From a virus, in IMG/VR virus record IMGVR_UViG_3300046837_000396, positions 1 through 64,000 of that record: a stretch of DNA of 64,000 nt; one strand, written 5' to 3'. A model generated the notes under the pieces. It did not search any database. It worked only from the letters and a program-made list of their open reading frames with translations, and was not told where the DNA came from. The translations under genes were made by a program, and so were the position numbers. Every line of letters starts with the position of its first letter. Positions within the stretch are counted from its first letter, which is position 1. Below, in pieces: positions 55,007-63,101 of this stretch.

Positions 55007-55031
55007 CCAACAGGGTCTGGCGCCACCCACC

Positions 55032-55268
55032 CTACTGCTTCGTCGGTTCGTCGGGCCAGGTGTCGGCGATCTTCTGGGCCTCGGCCGACGCGTTCTTCTG
55101 AACCTCGTCGAGCGCTTCTCGGATCCCGGCTTCGTTGAACGCGGCCTTCAGCCCATCGAGCAGCGCCGCAAGCGCGGCCCCGCGGGGCCCCGGGATCATG
55201 TGCGCGACCTCGTCGAGCAAGAACAGAGCGTGGTCGGCTTCTTCGACGATTCTTCCTAAGTCGATCAT
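55032..55268 (-). CDS. Hypothetical protein, 78 aa
   Basis: ATG at 55268 overlaps the lipoprotein stop (ATGA). Helical, amphipathic: MIDLGRIVEEADHALFLLDE and LLDGLKAAFNEAGIREALDE. Last gene of the lysis/tail unit. No family recognised. Confidence 0.75.
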   Translation of the reverse strand: MIDLGRIVEEADHALFLLDEVAHMIPGPRGAALAALLDGLKAAFNEAGIREALDEVQKNASAEAQKIADTWPDEPTKQ

Positions 55269-55525
55269 TCGGTCCCCCCATCGAGGTCGCGGTGACGGCC
55301 GCACTCGAACGTTAGGTTACAGGTCGGGTTCTCGGCGGCAGCACGGGCCTTCGCGGCAGTACACGAAAGACCTTCGGCGGCACCGGCGCGGAGCCGCGCG
55401 AGGTAGCGCTGGCACGAGATCTCCTCGCCCGCGCGAGCTGCTTCGGCCTGCCCGGTCTGGCCGGGGTCGGACGAGAGGGCCGCACAGGCCCCGAGGAGGA
55501 ACAGGAACGGGTAGGCTTTTTTCAC
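55265..55525 (-). CDS. Small lipoprotein, 86 aa (outer-spanin-like position)
   Basis: GTG at 55525 with AGAGG upstream. MKKAYPFLFLLGACAALSSD has a lipobox LLGAC, so the protein should be lipidated. Mature part has three more Cys pairs spread out (ISCQRYL, LSCTAAK, PTCNLTFECG). Following a holin candidate, it may be a spanin-like lysis protein; if the host lacks an outer membrane another envelope role is needed. Confidence 0.7.
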   Translation of the reverse strand: MKKAYPFLFLLGACAALSSDPGQTGQAEAARAGEEISCQRYLARLRAGAAEGLSCTAAKARAAAENPTCNLTFECGRHRDLDGGTE

Positions 55526-55526
55526 A

Positions 55527-55811
55527 TTACCTCTTCGCGAATGCGGTTTTGAAGGTCGAGACGTTCTGCGCGATCTCCATGAACCCCGAGCCCGCGAGCC
55601 CATAGAGGGCACCGGCCTTTAGGGTCTGTCGGACTGTATCGGATGCGTCGCCGAATAGATACGAAACCGCGAAACCGGCCGCGAGCGCGACCGCCAGTAC
55701 CCAGACGCCGTCGATCTTCGGAAAGGTCGTGCGGGCAGCCTTTACGGCCGAGATGACGGCCGGGACCGCGAGGGTCGCGCTACTGACTCCCGTGACGATG
55801 TCGGCGTCCAT
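55527..55811 (-). CDS. Holin-like membrane protein, 94 aa
   Basis: ATG at 55811 (MDADIVTGVSSATLAVPAVI). Two or three hydrophobic segments: the N-terminal one, VWVLAVALAAGFAVSYLF and TLKAGALYGLAGSGFMEIA. Size and position next to the lipoprotein and the coiled-coil membrane protein fit a phage holin. No sequence family is certain. Confidence 0.65.
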   Translation of the reverse strand: MDADIVTGVSSATLAVPAVISAVKAARTTFPKIDGVWVLAVALAAGFAVSYLFGDASDTVRQTLKAGALYGLAGSGFMEIAQNVSTFKTAFAKR

Positions 55812-55848
55812 GCCGAGAATTCTGCGTGGTCCCGGGGGACCGTTCAAC

Positions 55849-56172
55849 TCACCGCGCCGCGCGGCGCGGTGCCGGCGATGGGTTCTGGGCCCGGTATTGG
55901 TCGAAGTCCTTCCGCAGCTGGGCGAGGTCGGCCTCCAGGGTCGCGATCGTCAGTTCCCTCGATTCCCGCTGAACCTCGAGGAGCGCGATCCGGTCACGGT
56001 CGACAGTGGCTCCCGCTTGGGTCTGGTAGCGGGTATCGAACTGGGTCATGAGGCCCCCGAGCCACGCGTGGCCGCCCCATCCGGCCGCCACGGATGCCCC
56101 CACGACCCCCCAGAGCTTCCAGACCCAACCGACGCGGTCAGAAAGATTCCGAATGTACGAGTCGCGGGCCAA
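55849..56172 (-). CDS. Membrane protein with coiled coil, 107 aa (inner-spanin-like)
   Basis: TTG at 56172 follows the tail-fibre stop. N-terminal membrane helix VWKLWGVVGASVAAGWGGHA, then a coiled coil (RESRELTIATLEADLAQLRK). The last residues, PRRAAR, and part of the stop codon come from palindrome copy 11. Layout resembles inner spanins or Rz-like proteins. Confidence 0.65.
   Translation of the reverse strand: MARDSYIRNLSDRVGWVWKLWGVVGASVAAGWGGHAWLGGLMTQFDTRYQTQAGATVDRDRIALLEVQRESRELTIATLEADLAQLRKDFDQYRAQNPSPAPRRAAR
55851..55870. repeat. Dispersed 20-bp palindrome, copy 11
   Basis: Perfect copy that forms the 3' end of the gene at 55849, read P-R-R-A-A-R; on the minus strand its last T is the first base of the TGA stop. 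Confidence 0.9.
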
Positions 56173-57774
56173 TCAAAGGTCCCACCCAATAACCTGGGAC
56201 CCGTTGCCACCGTTCGGCGCCACCACGTATCCGGCGAAGCCACCGCCGTGGTTGACCGTGATTTTGACAGCACTGTTCGCGACCGCCGGGTATGGGGTAG
56301 CGATCGGAATCTTCACGACTTGGTTCGTGAAGTAGGCCTGGCCGACGATGGAGGTGACGACACCGTCGGCCGCGATCCCGATCACGTTCCCAGACCCATC
56401 GTCGAACGTCACGTTATAGCCGCAGAGCGCCGCTGATGTGGCGTTCGTCGAGTAGGTCGTGGTCAGGTGAAGCAGAATCGCTTTCGCATTCGCCGGGTAA
56501 TGAGTACCGCCGGCGAGGTCGTATACGGTCGAGGCGCTCGTGGAGCTCGTCGGGACAAGCGCTGACGTACCGCTGGACCCTTCGTCCGATTCCTGGTTGA
56601 ACGTCTTGCCGTCGCTGACGCCCCGGAGGATCGGAGCTCCCGCCGAGTTAACCATTCCGCCAAACACGCACGCCGCGGTTCCGGCGGCGGAGCCGGCCGG
56701 AAACCCAAATGCCGTCGGGAGCGGGATCGCGATTGTGTTTTGGTTGTGGGTCGGAACCGGCCCATTCGTATGAGGGGCCAGAACCGGGATCCCGCGGAGC
56801 GGGCCGGGTTGGCGACTTCCGCTCGCGACGCTCGTGTACCGGCACCACCGCGGAAGTCCAAACGGTTCCGCCAGCCAAAGGTAATAGGGGCGGTTTGCCG
56901 TTACGGCGTAGCCGGCCGGCTGAAGCTCGCTACTCGTAAAGTCGAGCGATGTTGCGATCGAAACCGCGTCCGTCGTCATGGTTCCGCCGAGGATACGGCC
57001 ACCGGGGCCGACCGTTTCGGCCCACCCCTGAAGGCCCGGGGTCGCGACCATTCGGTAGTGATGATCGACGCGTGAACGGTCCCGCGTGAACTTCCCCGCC
57101 ACCTCGGCCCGATCGGCCGCAAGCGGTCTGACGTCCCACATGTACGGGACGGCGTTCCAGGTCGCGGCCCCGTTCGGGACTAGCGCGACGAGGAGCGGTA
57201 CCCACCCCGCGACGGTCGTGACGCCCGACGCGATCGCCCCAACACGAATCCGGTAACCGAACCGCGATGCCGCGACCTTGTTGACGAGCGCGGGCGAAAA
57301 GAGCTGGGAAGCTGGGTTGTAGATGTCGCGATTGTCGGCTTCGAGAACCGTATCGATCCGCTGGCACTCGACCACGTAGATTTGGGTCCCGCCCGACGAG
57401 TTCGTCGGCATCGCGAGCGACGAACCGGTCTGGACTCCCGGATCGTTGACGAGCTTGTAGGGGCTATCGTCCGGCGACGGCGTGCTGTCGGGATCGACAA
57501 CGATCGCGACCCCTGGGTCGACGAGCGTGTTGGCGGATGCCATCTGGGGGCGGACCAACAGACCGTTCAGGATCGCGGCCCTCATCGGACTCGTACTGGC
57601 GGCCCCGACGGAACCAGCCCCGTTCGAGTTCGAAAAGTCCCCCTGGTAGTCGAGCAGGTACGCGAGGATCGACGAAAGGTCCATCCCCTGGAAGGCCTGC
57701 ATCCGGTTCAGGTCAGACGACAGTGCGCGTTCGCGCGGGTTATAGATCTCAGTCTTCCGTCCGCTCGCGCTCAT
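56173..57774 (-). CDS. Probable tail fibre / receptor-binding protein, 533 aa
   Basis: N-terminal ~60 residues (MSASGRKTEIYNPRERALSS, then LNRMQAFQGMDLSSILAYLL) look like a virion-attachment domain. The rest is Gly/Ser/Thr/Ala-rich beta sequence typical of fibre shafts and tips (NSSGGTQIYVVECQRIDTVL, GGGFAGYVVAPNGGNGSQVI). Last large gene of the baseplate module, the usual place for host-recognition proteins. Confidence 0.75.
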   Translation of the reverse strand: MSASGRKTEIYNPRERALSSDLNRMQAFQGMDLSSILAYLLDYQGDFSNSNGAGSVGAASTSPMRAAILNGLLVRPQMASANTLVDPGVAIVVDPDSTPSPDDSPYKLVNDPGVQTGSSLAMPTNSSGGTQIYVVECQRIDTVLEADNRDIYNPASQLFSPALVNKVAASRFGYRIRVGAIASGVTTVAGWVPLLVALVPNGAATWNAVPYMWDVRPLAADRAEVAGKFTRDRSRVDHHYRMVATPGLQGWAETVGPGGRILGGTMTTDAVSIATSLDFTSSELQPAGYAVTANRPYYLWLAEPFGLPRWCRYTSVASGSRQPGPLRGIPVLAPHTNGPVPTHNQNTIAIPLPTAFGFPAGSAAGTAACVFGGMVNSAGAPILRGVSDGKTFNQESDEGSSGTSALVPTSSTSASTVYDLAGGTHYPANAKAILLHLTTTYSTNATSAALCGYNVTFDDGSGNVIGIAADGVVTSIVGQAYFTNQVVKIPIATPYPAVANSAVKITVNHGGGFAGYVVAPNGGNGSQVIGWDL

Positions 57775-57799
57775 GCGGGAGGGTACCGCGGTAGGATCG

Positions 57800-59626
57800 T
57801 TACGGGCAACCTAGGTCGTCACGAACAAGATCGAACCCGACCCCACCGGCCCGCACGGTGTCGATTACCTGCCAGACCGTTTGGTAAAAGTTACCCGCGG
57901 AGGCCGGATAGCCGTCGTAGAACGTGACGGCTGGCGACGAGTCGTATGCGTTGCTGGTCCCCGAGTCGTACGCGAACCCAAATTCGCCGTAATTGACCCC
58001 CTGGACCGTAACGAGGAAAAAAGCCCGCATCTCCAAGAAACTGAACAGATACCGGTACCGGAGGGTATGGTCGGGCCCACCCGAAAGCGTCGAAGGAGGC
58101 GTGTAGACTTGGCCGCTGACGGTTCCGTGAAGCGGCAGTGTATTGACGAACGTTCCCTGAACGACCGCGATCGATTCGAGGAACCGAGGCGTAACGGGAC
58201 CGACTCCCGATACCTGAAACGCAAGAATCGCCTTCCCGACCGCCGTGATCCCGGTCGTAGGATCCCGCTGTTCGATTCGTTCGCCTTCGAAGAAGTTGAA
58301 GTTTGGAGCCGCAACGGCTCCGTCGATCAGCACGGCCTCCATGTCGTACCAGTCCCCGAGGTCCGGGCGGTCGTAATAAAACCCCGGGAGCGACGCGAGC
58401 CCCGCTTCGCGCAGGCATCCCTGGATCCCGACAGGCGCCAGTACGCGGTTGAATGCTCTAATGACCGCGCCTGGCGAGACGACATCCGACGGAACCGCGA
58501 TCTTGCGGCGATACGAAAAGTCACCTTCTGCTGGTCCGCGGTGAATGTTACGCTCGCGCCCGAGGGCATCAAGGAACCCGAGGCGACCACCAGTTGGTTG
58601 TTCCTGATTGGTCGTCTCGATTCCCCAGCCCCCGGCTCCCCAGGGAACGAACTCCCAAGCGGCCGTGCCGGATTCCGGCGTGAGGGTGGAGTCGTACGAA
58701 ATCGTGCTCGGCGCGGCTGTCGCGAGTGATGTCGCGCCCGTGATGACACCGGCTCCCGTGAAGGTTCCGGATGTCCACTGGACGACGAACGACGTCGCGG
58801 TCGCGCCGAGAAACGTGCCGGTCGCGCCGGAACCAAATTGGGTTACGGGTTCGCCTTCGATGAAGTTCCCAATCCCGGACGCATCGAACGCGATATCGCG
58901 CGCGACCGACAGAACACCCCCGTCCGTCGGACCCGGCCTCGCGTACCCGACGACTCTTGCGACGCGGCCGACGTTCGACCCGGCCGTGAACCGAAGGTAC
59001 TGGCCGACGTGATCCGGCACGAATGTGTCGGGTTTTTGGGCGCAGCGTACGAGGGGGGGCGTGACCGTCGCGTCGTTATTCGCGAAGTTCGCCGCGATCT
59101 GTCGGATCGCCCGAAGCGTGTCGGGTAGCGGGTTGTTGTATCCCCACCCAACGAGTTCGGCTTCTGCCGTGAGGTCGACTTCGGCGGTATCGCCGGGCGC
59201 GAAGCAATACGCGCTCGTTAGGTGATAGAGGCGCCCCGACTCGAAGGCTTCGCCTTCTGCTCCCGGGGTCGCGCCCCAATCGGTCGTGGTTTCGCCGACC
59301 AAAAACGGACCCGCCATCAGGACCAGCGGGATATTGGGGAGCCCGCTCCGCGAGACCGAGAGCGTGACGGTCGCGCGCTTCTCGCCGGCGGCCGGATCTG
59401 ATGTCTGGCCGCTCCACGGCAGGATGTACATGGCCTGCGTCGTGACGTCGACGGCCCTCGAGAGACGCTCCAGCATCGCCCAAGTCTGCGCGTATGCCTC
59501 GATCCCGGACCCGTCCCCCTTCTCGAAGAGCGAAGCGGAAAACTGGTTATCGACCGACGATTCCCAGACCGCCTGAAGGTCCGCGATCGTCAGGGGACCC
59601 TGTGCGGCGACGATCGGAACCGTCAT
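57800..59626 (-). CDS. Baseplate-associated structural protein, 608 aa
   Basis: ATG overlaps the gpJ-like stop (ATGA). N-terminus LTIADLQAVWESSVDNQFSA and GSGIEAYAQTWAMLERLSRA resembles a helical docking domain; the remainder is beta-rich with many Gly/Thr. Follows gpJ, the place of gpI in P2-like phages, but is much larger than gpI and shows no clear similarity, so it may combine wedge and fibre-attachment roles. Confidence 0.6.
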   Translation of the reverse strand: MTVPIVAAQGPLTIADLQAVWESSVDNQFSASLFEKGDGSGIEAYAQTWAMLERLSRAVDVTTQAMYILPWSGQTSDPAAGEKRATVTLSVSRSGLPNIPLVLMAGPFLVGETTTDWGATPGAEGEAFESGRLYHLTSAYCFAPGDTAEVDLTAEAELVGWGYNNPLPDTLRAIRQIAANFANNDATVTPPLVRCAQKPDTFVPDHVGQYLRFTAGSNVGRVARVVGYARPGPTDGGVLSVARDIAFDASGIGNFIEGEPVTQFGSGATGTFLGATATSFVVQWTSGTFTGAGVITGATSLATAAPSTISYDSTLTPESGTAAWEFVPWGAGGWGIETTNQEQPTGGRLGFLDALGRERNIHRGPAEGDFSYRRKIAVPSDVVSPGAVIRAFNRVLAPVGIQGCLREAGLASLPGFYYDRPDLGDWYDMEAVLIDGAVAAPNFNFFEGERIEQRDPTTGITAVGKAILAFQVSGVGPVTPRFLESIAVVQGTFVNTLPLHGTVSGQVYTPPSTLSGGPDHTLRYRYLFSFLEMRAFFLVTVQGVNYGEFGFAYDSGTSNAYDSSPAVTFYDGYPASAGNFYQTVWQVIDTVRAGGVGFDLVRDDLGCP

Positions 59627-60762
59627 GCCGCTAGCGTCACGTTCTGCGAAGTCGTCCGGATCGTCTTACCGGCGTCCGGTATTACGTCGCCGACAGGCGC
59701 GACGATCGTGCTGTTGGCGGGCGTTGTCGGATCGGTCGTGACGACGAGCCCATCACTTCGGAAGCGGGCCAAAACCGCCTGAAGGTCCGCGATTCTGAGC
59801 GGGTTGTTGACCGGAATCGAATTGATGAACCCAACGACCGCCGACAAGACGGCCTGGGTCAGCGAAACCGTGTCGACGTTCGCCTCGAACGCGAGCCTCA
59901 GGACGACGTCGACGATCTCGGGCTGGCTCGTCACGACGATGACGGCAATCCCGGCCGCCCGATACTCACCGAGGGATGTCGAGACGCGGTTCGCGAGCGC
60001 TTGATTCGAAACACCTGAACCGTCCGCCACGTACAGGATCACGACCCGAGCGGGCGTCGACCCGACCGTCGTGACCTCCGACGCCTGAGCCGATACGACT
60101 CCCGGAACCTGGCGGGCCCCGAGCTCGATCGCCTTGAGGGTCCCGCGGCGAGCCGTCAGCCAGAAGTCACGAACACGGTTTCGGAAGTCCTCGTCTTGTT
60201 CGCGGTCCGCGCCTCCCGCGGTCGCGACCGGATTGTTCACCGTCAGGGTCGGGTCGAACGGAACGTTCGCCGGCGCCTGCGGTGGGATTCTCCGGATCTG
60301 GTTCGCCCCGACCTGAAAGTCGCGCCCGGCCTGAACCGCCTGAACGTCAGCGCTCGACGTCAGGTCAGTACCCGAGAACGCAGCCGTTGAGGTCGTGACG
60401 TACTCGATCCCGTCGTTCGTCGTGACTTTCGTGCCGACCAGGATCGACCCGGCCCCCACGGTGGCCGATACTCGCGAAAACTGAACGGTCCCGACGGCAG
60501 GAGACGCGCCGAACCGCGCCGTCTGGTACCGGTCCCAGGCGAAGCGGTCGAGGTCCTCGTCCTCGGCCCCATCGAGCAGGAGGCGATTGACCGAGTACGC
60601 GAGCTGTTTGACGATCTCGAACGCGACGACGCTCGTCGAGCCGACGAAAACGTTGACGTCGCTCCCCTGGACGTCGATCTGTTTCGGGTCGATCTTGTTC
60701 GCCCGTTCGACGACGTACTGGCGCCCTACCGCAAAGAGGTCGAGCCGGGAGGGCAGATCCAT
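59623..60762 (-). CDS. Baseplate J-like protein (wedge)
   Basis: Phage P2 gpJ/Mu gp47 family. DREQDEDFRNRVRDFWLTAR and RGTLKAIELGARQVPGVVSA match the conserved E-D-x-x-R-R core and the following helix; GTVQFSRVSATVGAGSILVG and GTKVTTNDGIEYVTTSTAAF are typical N-terminal strands. 379 aa is normal. Diagnostic of a contractile-tail baseplate. Confidence 0.92.
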   Translation of the reverse strand: MDLPSRLDLFAVGRQYVVERANKIDPKQIDVQGSDVNVFVGSTSVVAFEIVKQLAYSVNRLLLDGAEDEDLDRFAWDRYQTARFGASPAVGTVQFSRVSATVGAGSILVGTKVTTNDGIEYVTTSTAAFSGTDLTSSADVQAVQAGRDFQVGANQIRRIPPQAPANVPFDPTLTVNNPVATAGGADREQDEDFRNRVRDFWLTARRGTLKAIELGARQVPGVVSAQASEVTTVGSTPARVVILYVADGSGVSNQALANRVSTSLGEYRAAGIAVIVVTSQPEIVDVVLRLAFEANVDTVSLTQAVLSAVVGFINSIPVNNPLRIADLQAVLARFRSDGLVVTTDPTTPANSTIVAPVGDVIPDAGKTIRTTSQNVTLAA

Positions 60763-60802
60763 GGTCGGATCGTGACCCCTGGGGGCCGTGCCGGCAAAAC
60801 CC

Positions 60803-61705
60803 CTACCCGGCTACAATCACGACCGGAACGTCGAACCGCTTCGCGGCCCCTACGACCGGTTTGACCAACACGACGTATCGGGCGAGCTGCGGGGTCGCGG
60901 GGTCGTACTGAATCTTGACCTTGACCCTCGAAACGTCCGGCTCCTGCCGGATCTGAGCTTCCGCGGCTGTCGCGATCTTTTGACGGTTTGCTGGGCTGGC
61001 GAGGAGCTTCAGAAAGCTGGCGGTCCCGACCCCGTAGGCGTTCCCGAGATGAAGGAAACTACCCGGGATCGAGAGCATCCGGCGGAAGACCCGTTTGCGG
61101 AGGGACGCGATGCCCTCGTCGAACGCGTAGTCGCCCGACGAATCGACCGGGATCGTTCCGAGAACGAGCGGATCGGTTCCATTCGGAAGCGGGTCGAGTG
61201 CGCTCGAGAGCGTATCGGGGTGTGCGATATCGCGCGACGGAAGGAGTCCGTCAGGGGTTGGGTCCCGGAACGGCTGCCGGACCCCGTAGAAAGTCGCGTG
61301 CGCGTTCGCCGGCGAAAGCCCAACGAGGTCGTGAACCGTTACGTCGTAAAGGGCCGGGTAGGGGCTCAGGGGGCGGTCGAGAATCAGATTCAGAATCGTA
61401 CCGGCGAGCCCTTGATCATCGACGAGATCGACCCGGATGACCCCGACGGTTCGGGCCGGGAGCCCATCGTACCCGATCGTCGACGTATCGGGCGTGACCA
61501 CGTAGTGGAGTGGGTCGCCGGCGTCGTTCGAGTCGAGGAGTCCCGTCACGACAAGGTCTAGCGAAAAGAAGAGCTGCACGACGTTTTCGCGGATCGCGAA
61601 CGCGTTCGAGAGGGCCGGACTGACCGGTACGTCGGTCGGGCCGAGCCCCGCCCACGGGAAAACGCCCCACGGTCCACTACCCCAGCCGGTATCGACGGTC
61701 GTCAC
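60803..61705 (-). CDS. gp25/gpW-like baseplate protein, 300 aa
   Basis: GTG at 61705 (MTTVDTGWGSGPWGVFPWAG) is preferred because longer forms overlap the upstream gene; 61774 is the alternative. The N-terminal 170 residues are an extra beta domain. The C-terminal ~120 (DEGIASLRKRVFRRMLSIPG, then AAEAQIRQEPDVSRVKVKIQ) match the gp25/gpW wedge fold in plan. Next to gpJ and gpV as in P2 and T4-like baseplates. Confidence 0.65.
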   Translation of the reverse strand: MTTVDTGWGSGPWGVFPWAGLGPTDVPVSPALSNAFAIRENVVQLFFSLDLVVTGLLDSNDAGDPLHYVVTPDTSTIGYDGLPARTVGVIRVDLVDDQGLAGTILNLILDRPLSPYPALYDVTVHDLVGLSPANAHATFYGVRQPFRDPTPDGLLPSRDIAHPDTLSSALDPLPNGTDPLVLGTIPVDSSGDYAFDEGIASLRKRVFRRMLSIPGSFLHLGNAYGVGTASFLKLLASPANRQKIATAAEAQIRQEPDVSRVKVKIQYDPATPQLARYVVLVKPVVGAAKRFDVPVVIVAG

Positions 61706-61718
61706 GCCCCAGATGGTA

Positions 61719-62096
61719 TCAGCTGTCGGCTTCCGCGTCCGGGTCGGGGTCTGCGCGCGAGATCCGACCCCCACCCCACGCGACCCCCGCGGCGAAGTTG
61801 AGGGGGTGCTCGTTCAAAACACCGTCGCACGAGATCCCGACCGCGAGCGCGAACTTCGGGAGAGGGATCGCGAACGGGGGGATCGAGAAACTGAGCCCAA
61901 ACGGGAGTGGTCCCGGAAGCTTGAACCCACAGATCGAGAACGGAAGCGTCGGGACCCGTATTCCTGCGCCCCCAGCGGCGCCTGGGAATGCCGGGATCGG
62001 AGGGAGCTTCAGCGATAACGAGAACGCCGCGGCCTCGTCCGCCAGATCTTGGACGGCCGGCGGCGGAGCGTTCGGGGGCGGTTGGAATCCCGACAT
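61719..62096 (-). CDS. Pro-rich structural protein, 125 aa
   Basis: Low-complexity Pro/Phe/Leu/Ile repeats: LSLKLPPIPAFPGAAGGAGI, LPFSICGFKLPGPLPFGLSF, IPPFAIPLPKFALAVGISCD. Sits between gpV-like and gp25-like genes, where a spike-tip (PAAR) protein would be expected, but no PAAR repeat is seen. Possibly an unusual tip or plug. Confidence 0.65.
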   Translation of the reverse strand: MSGFQPPPNAPPPAVQDLADEAAAFSLSLKLPPIPAFPGAAGGAGIRVPTLPFSICGFKLPGPLPFGLSFSIPPFAIPLPKFALAVGISCDGVLNEHPLNFAAGVAWGGGRISRADPDPDAEADS

Positions 62097-62099
62097 CCG

Positions 62100-63101
62100 T
62101 TAGCCTGCCAGAAACCCCGGGCACGTGACGCCCGGATTGTTTCCCGTTGGGTTTGGAAGTTTTCCCGCCATTGCGCCCGCGAGGGCCGACATGACGGCCG
62201 GCGATACGGTTCCGGTACCCGGTACGCCGGCGGCCGACAATACGCTCGCGAGGAACGCATCACGCGCCGGCGGAGCCGATAGCGCCGCGAGTGCCCCCGG
62301 GGCCGAGAACCCCGAGAGTAGGAGCAGAAAGTTGTTCAGAATGTTGAGGACCTGTTCGGTTGTCGCGACGTGTTCGCTCGCGGTGGCTCCCTGGGTCGAG
62401 ACCTGGAGCGCCCCGGTCGTTCCGACGACGCTCCCCTGTTCGCCGAGCAGCATGATGGCTTTGCCCGTTACTTCTGCCCTGACCTGCTTGTTCTTCTTGT
62501 CGAGCTGAAGGACCATCACGGTCGACCCGGGGGTCGTGACGGGGGACGTCTTGTCGGTATCGTCGGTCGTCTGAAGACCAGCGAAGTCGGGCCCGAGATG
62601 AAGGAAGTCACCGAACCCATCCCGGGCCGTCGTTGAGCCGGCGGCCTCCATCATCAGGAGCGCTCCCGTGACGGCGTTCCGGACCCCCCAGGCCTGCGCG
62701 GTTTCGACCATCCAGGGCGCCTTCATGCGCCGGAACCCGAAGTTGTTTTGAGTCGGATCGTTCGCCGCGACCGTATCGGGCCACGCGTCGAGCTCGTTGT
62801 TCATCCGCGCGACGATCACGGGATGGGCGCGTTCGTCCCCTTCCGGGATCAGGACCAAGACTTCGTCGTTCGCCGCGAACGGATAGTACTCGCCTTCGCC
62901 GGCGCCCGCGACACCCCCCGCGACCCGGCACCGGCACGGGATCCCGGACGGCTGAAGCGTCACGTCGACGATCGGGCCGAGCCCTTTCTCGAACGTAACG
63001 GATCGGGAATCGGGTCCGTCCGGATCGACGGTACCGTACGAGACCCACTGGCGCGTATCGGCGCCAGGAAAACTCGTCATATCGCTGAGCTCGCGCTCCA
63101 T
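62100..63101 (-). CDS. Baseplate spike protein, gpV-like
   Basis: ATG at 63101 follows the hub-gene stop as TGATG. The first 110 residues form the OB-fold of gpV/gp5: VDVTLQPSGIPCRCRVAGGV, FAANDEVLVLIPEGDERAHP and VIVARMNN are characteristic. The middle has strands of a beta-helix or trimer stalk (STVMVLQLDKKNKQVRAEVT), and the C-terminal 90 residues are Ala/Gly-rich and helical. Forms the membrane-piercing spike. Confidence 0.88.
   Translation of the reverse strand: MERELSDMTSFPGADTRQWVSYGTVDPDGPDSRSVTFEKGLGPIVDVTLQPSGIPCRCRVAGGVAGAGEGEYYPFAANDEVLVLIPEGDERAHPVIVARMNNELDAWPDTVAANDPTQNNFGFRRMKAPWMVETAQAWGVRNAVTGALLMMEAAGSTTARDGFGDFLHLGPDFAGLQTTDDTDKTSPVTTPGSTVMVLQLDKKNKQVRAEVTGKAIMLLGEQGSVVGTTGALQVSTQGATASEHVATTEQVLNILNNFLLLLSGFSAPGALAALSAPPARDAFLASVLSAAGVPGTGTVSPAVMSALAGAMAGKLPNPTGNNPGVTCPGFLAG

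Larger units (their letters stand above)
54661..55031. other. Candidate replication origin / regulatory gap (371 bp)
   Basis: Longest non-coding stretch in the window. From left: palindrome copy 10; three GGATCGTCCG direct repeats; 13 GATC sites within 54704-54903; two hairpins; three tandem 9-mers; an AT-rich run at about 54905-54940; a perfect 10-bp-stem hairpin; a pyrimidine-rich end with GCGCCAT. It lies between the helicase gene and the lysis/tail unit. The combination resembles iteron- or oriC-type origins. The same sequence must also hold the promoter for the leftward helicase operon (TTGCTT-N17-TTTGAT at about 54910-54938 is one possibility). Confidence 0.55.

Noticed and set aside
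55176-55200. GC-rich palindrome around GGCCCCGCGGGGCC
   Set aside because: Different sequence from the dispersed palindrome, occurs once, and is explained by codons of the gene at 55032.
4500-55870. Dispersed palindrome as a transcription terminator
   Set aside because: No T tract follows the copies, nine of 11 lie inside open reading frames, and one lies between divergent genes.
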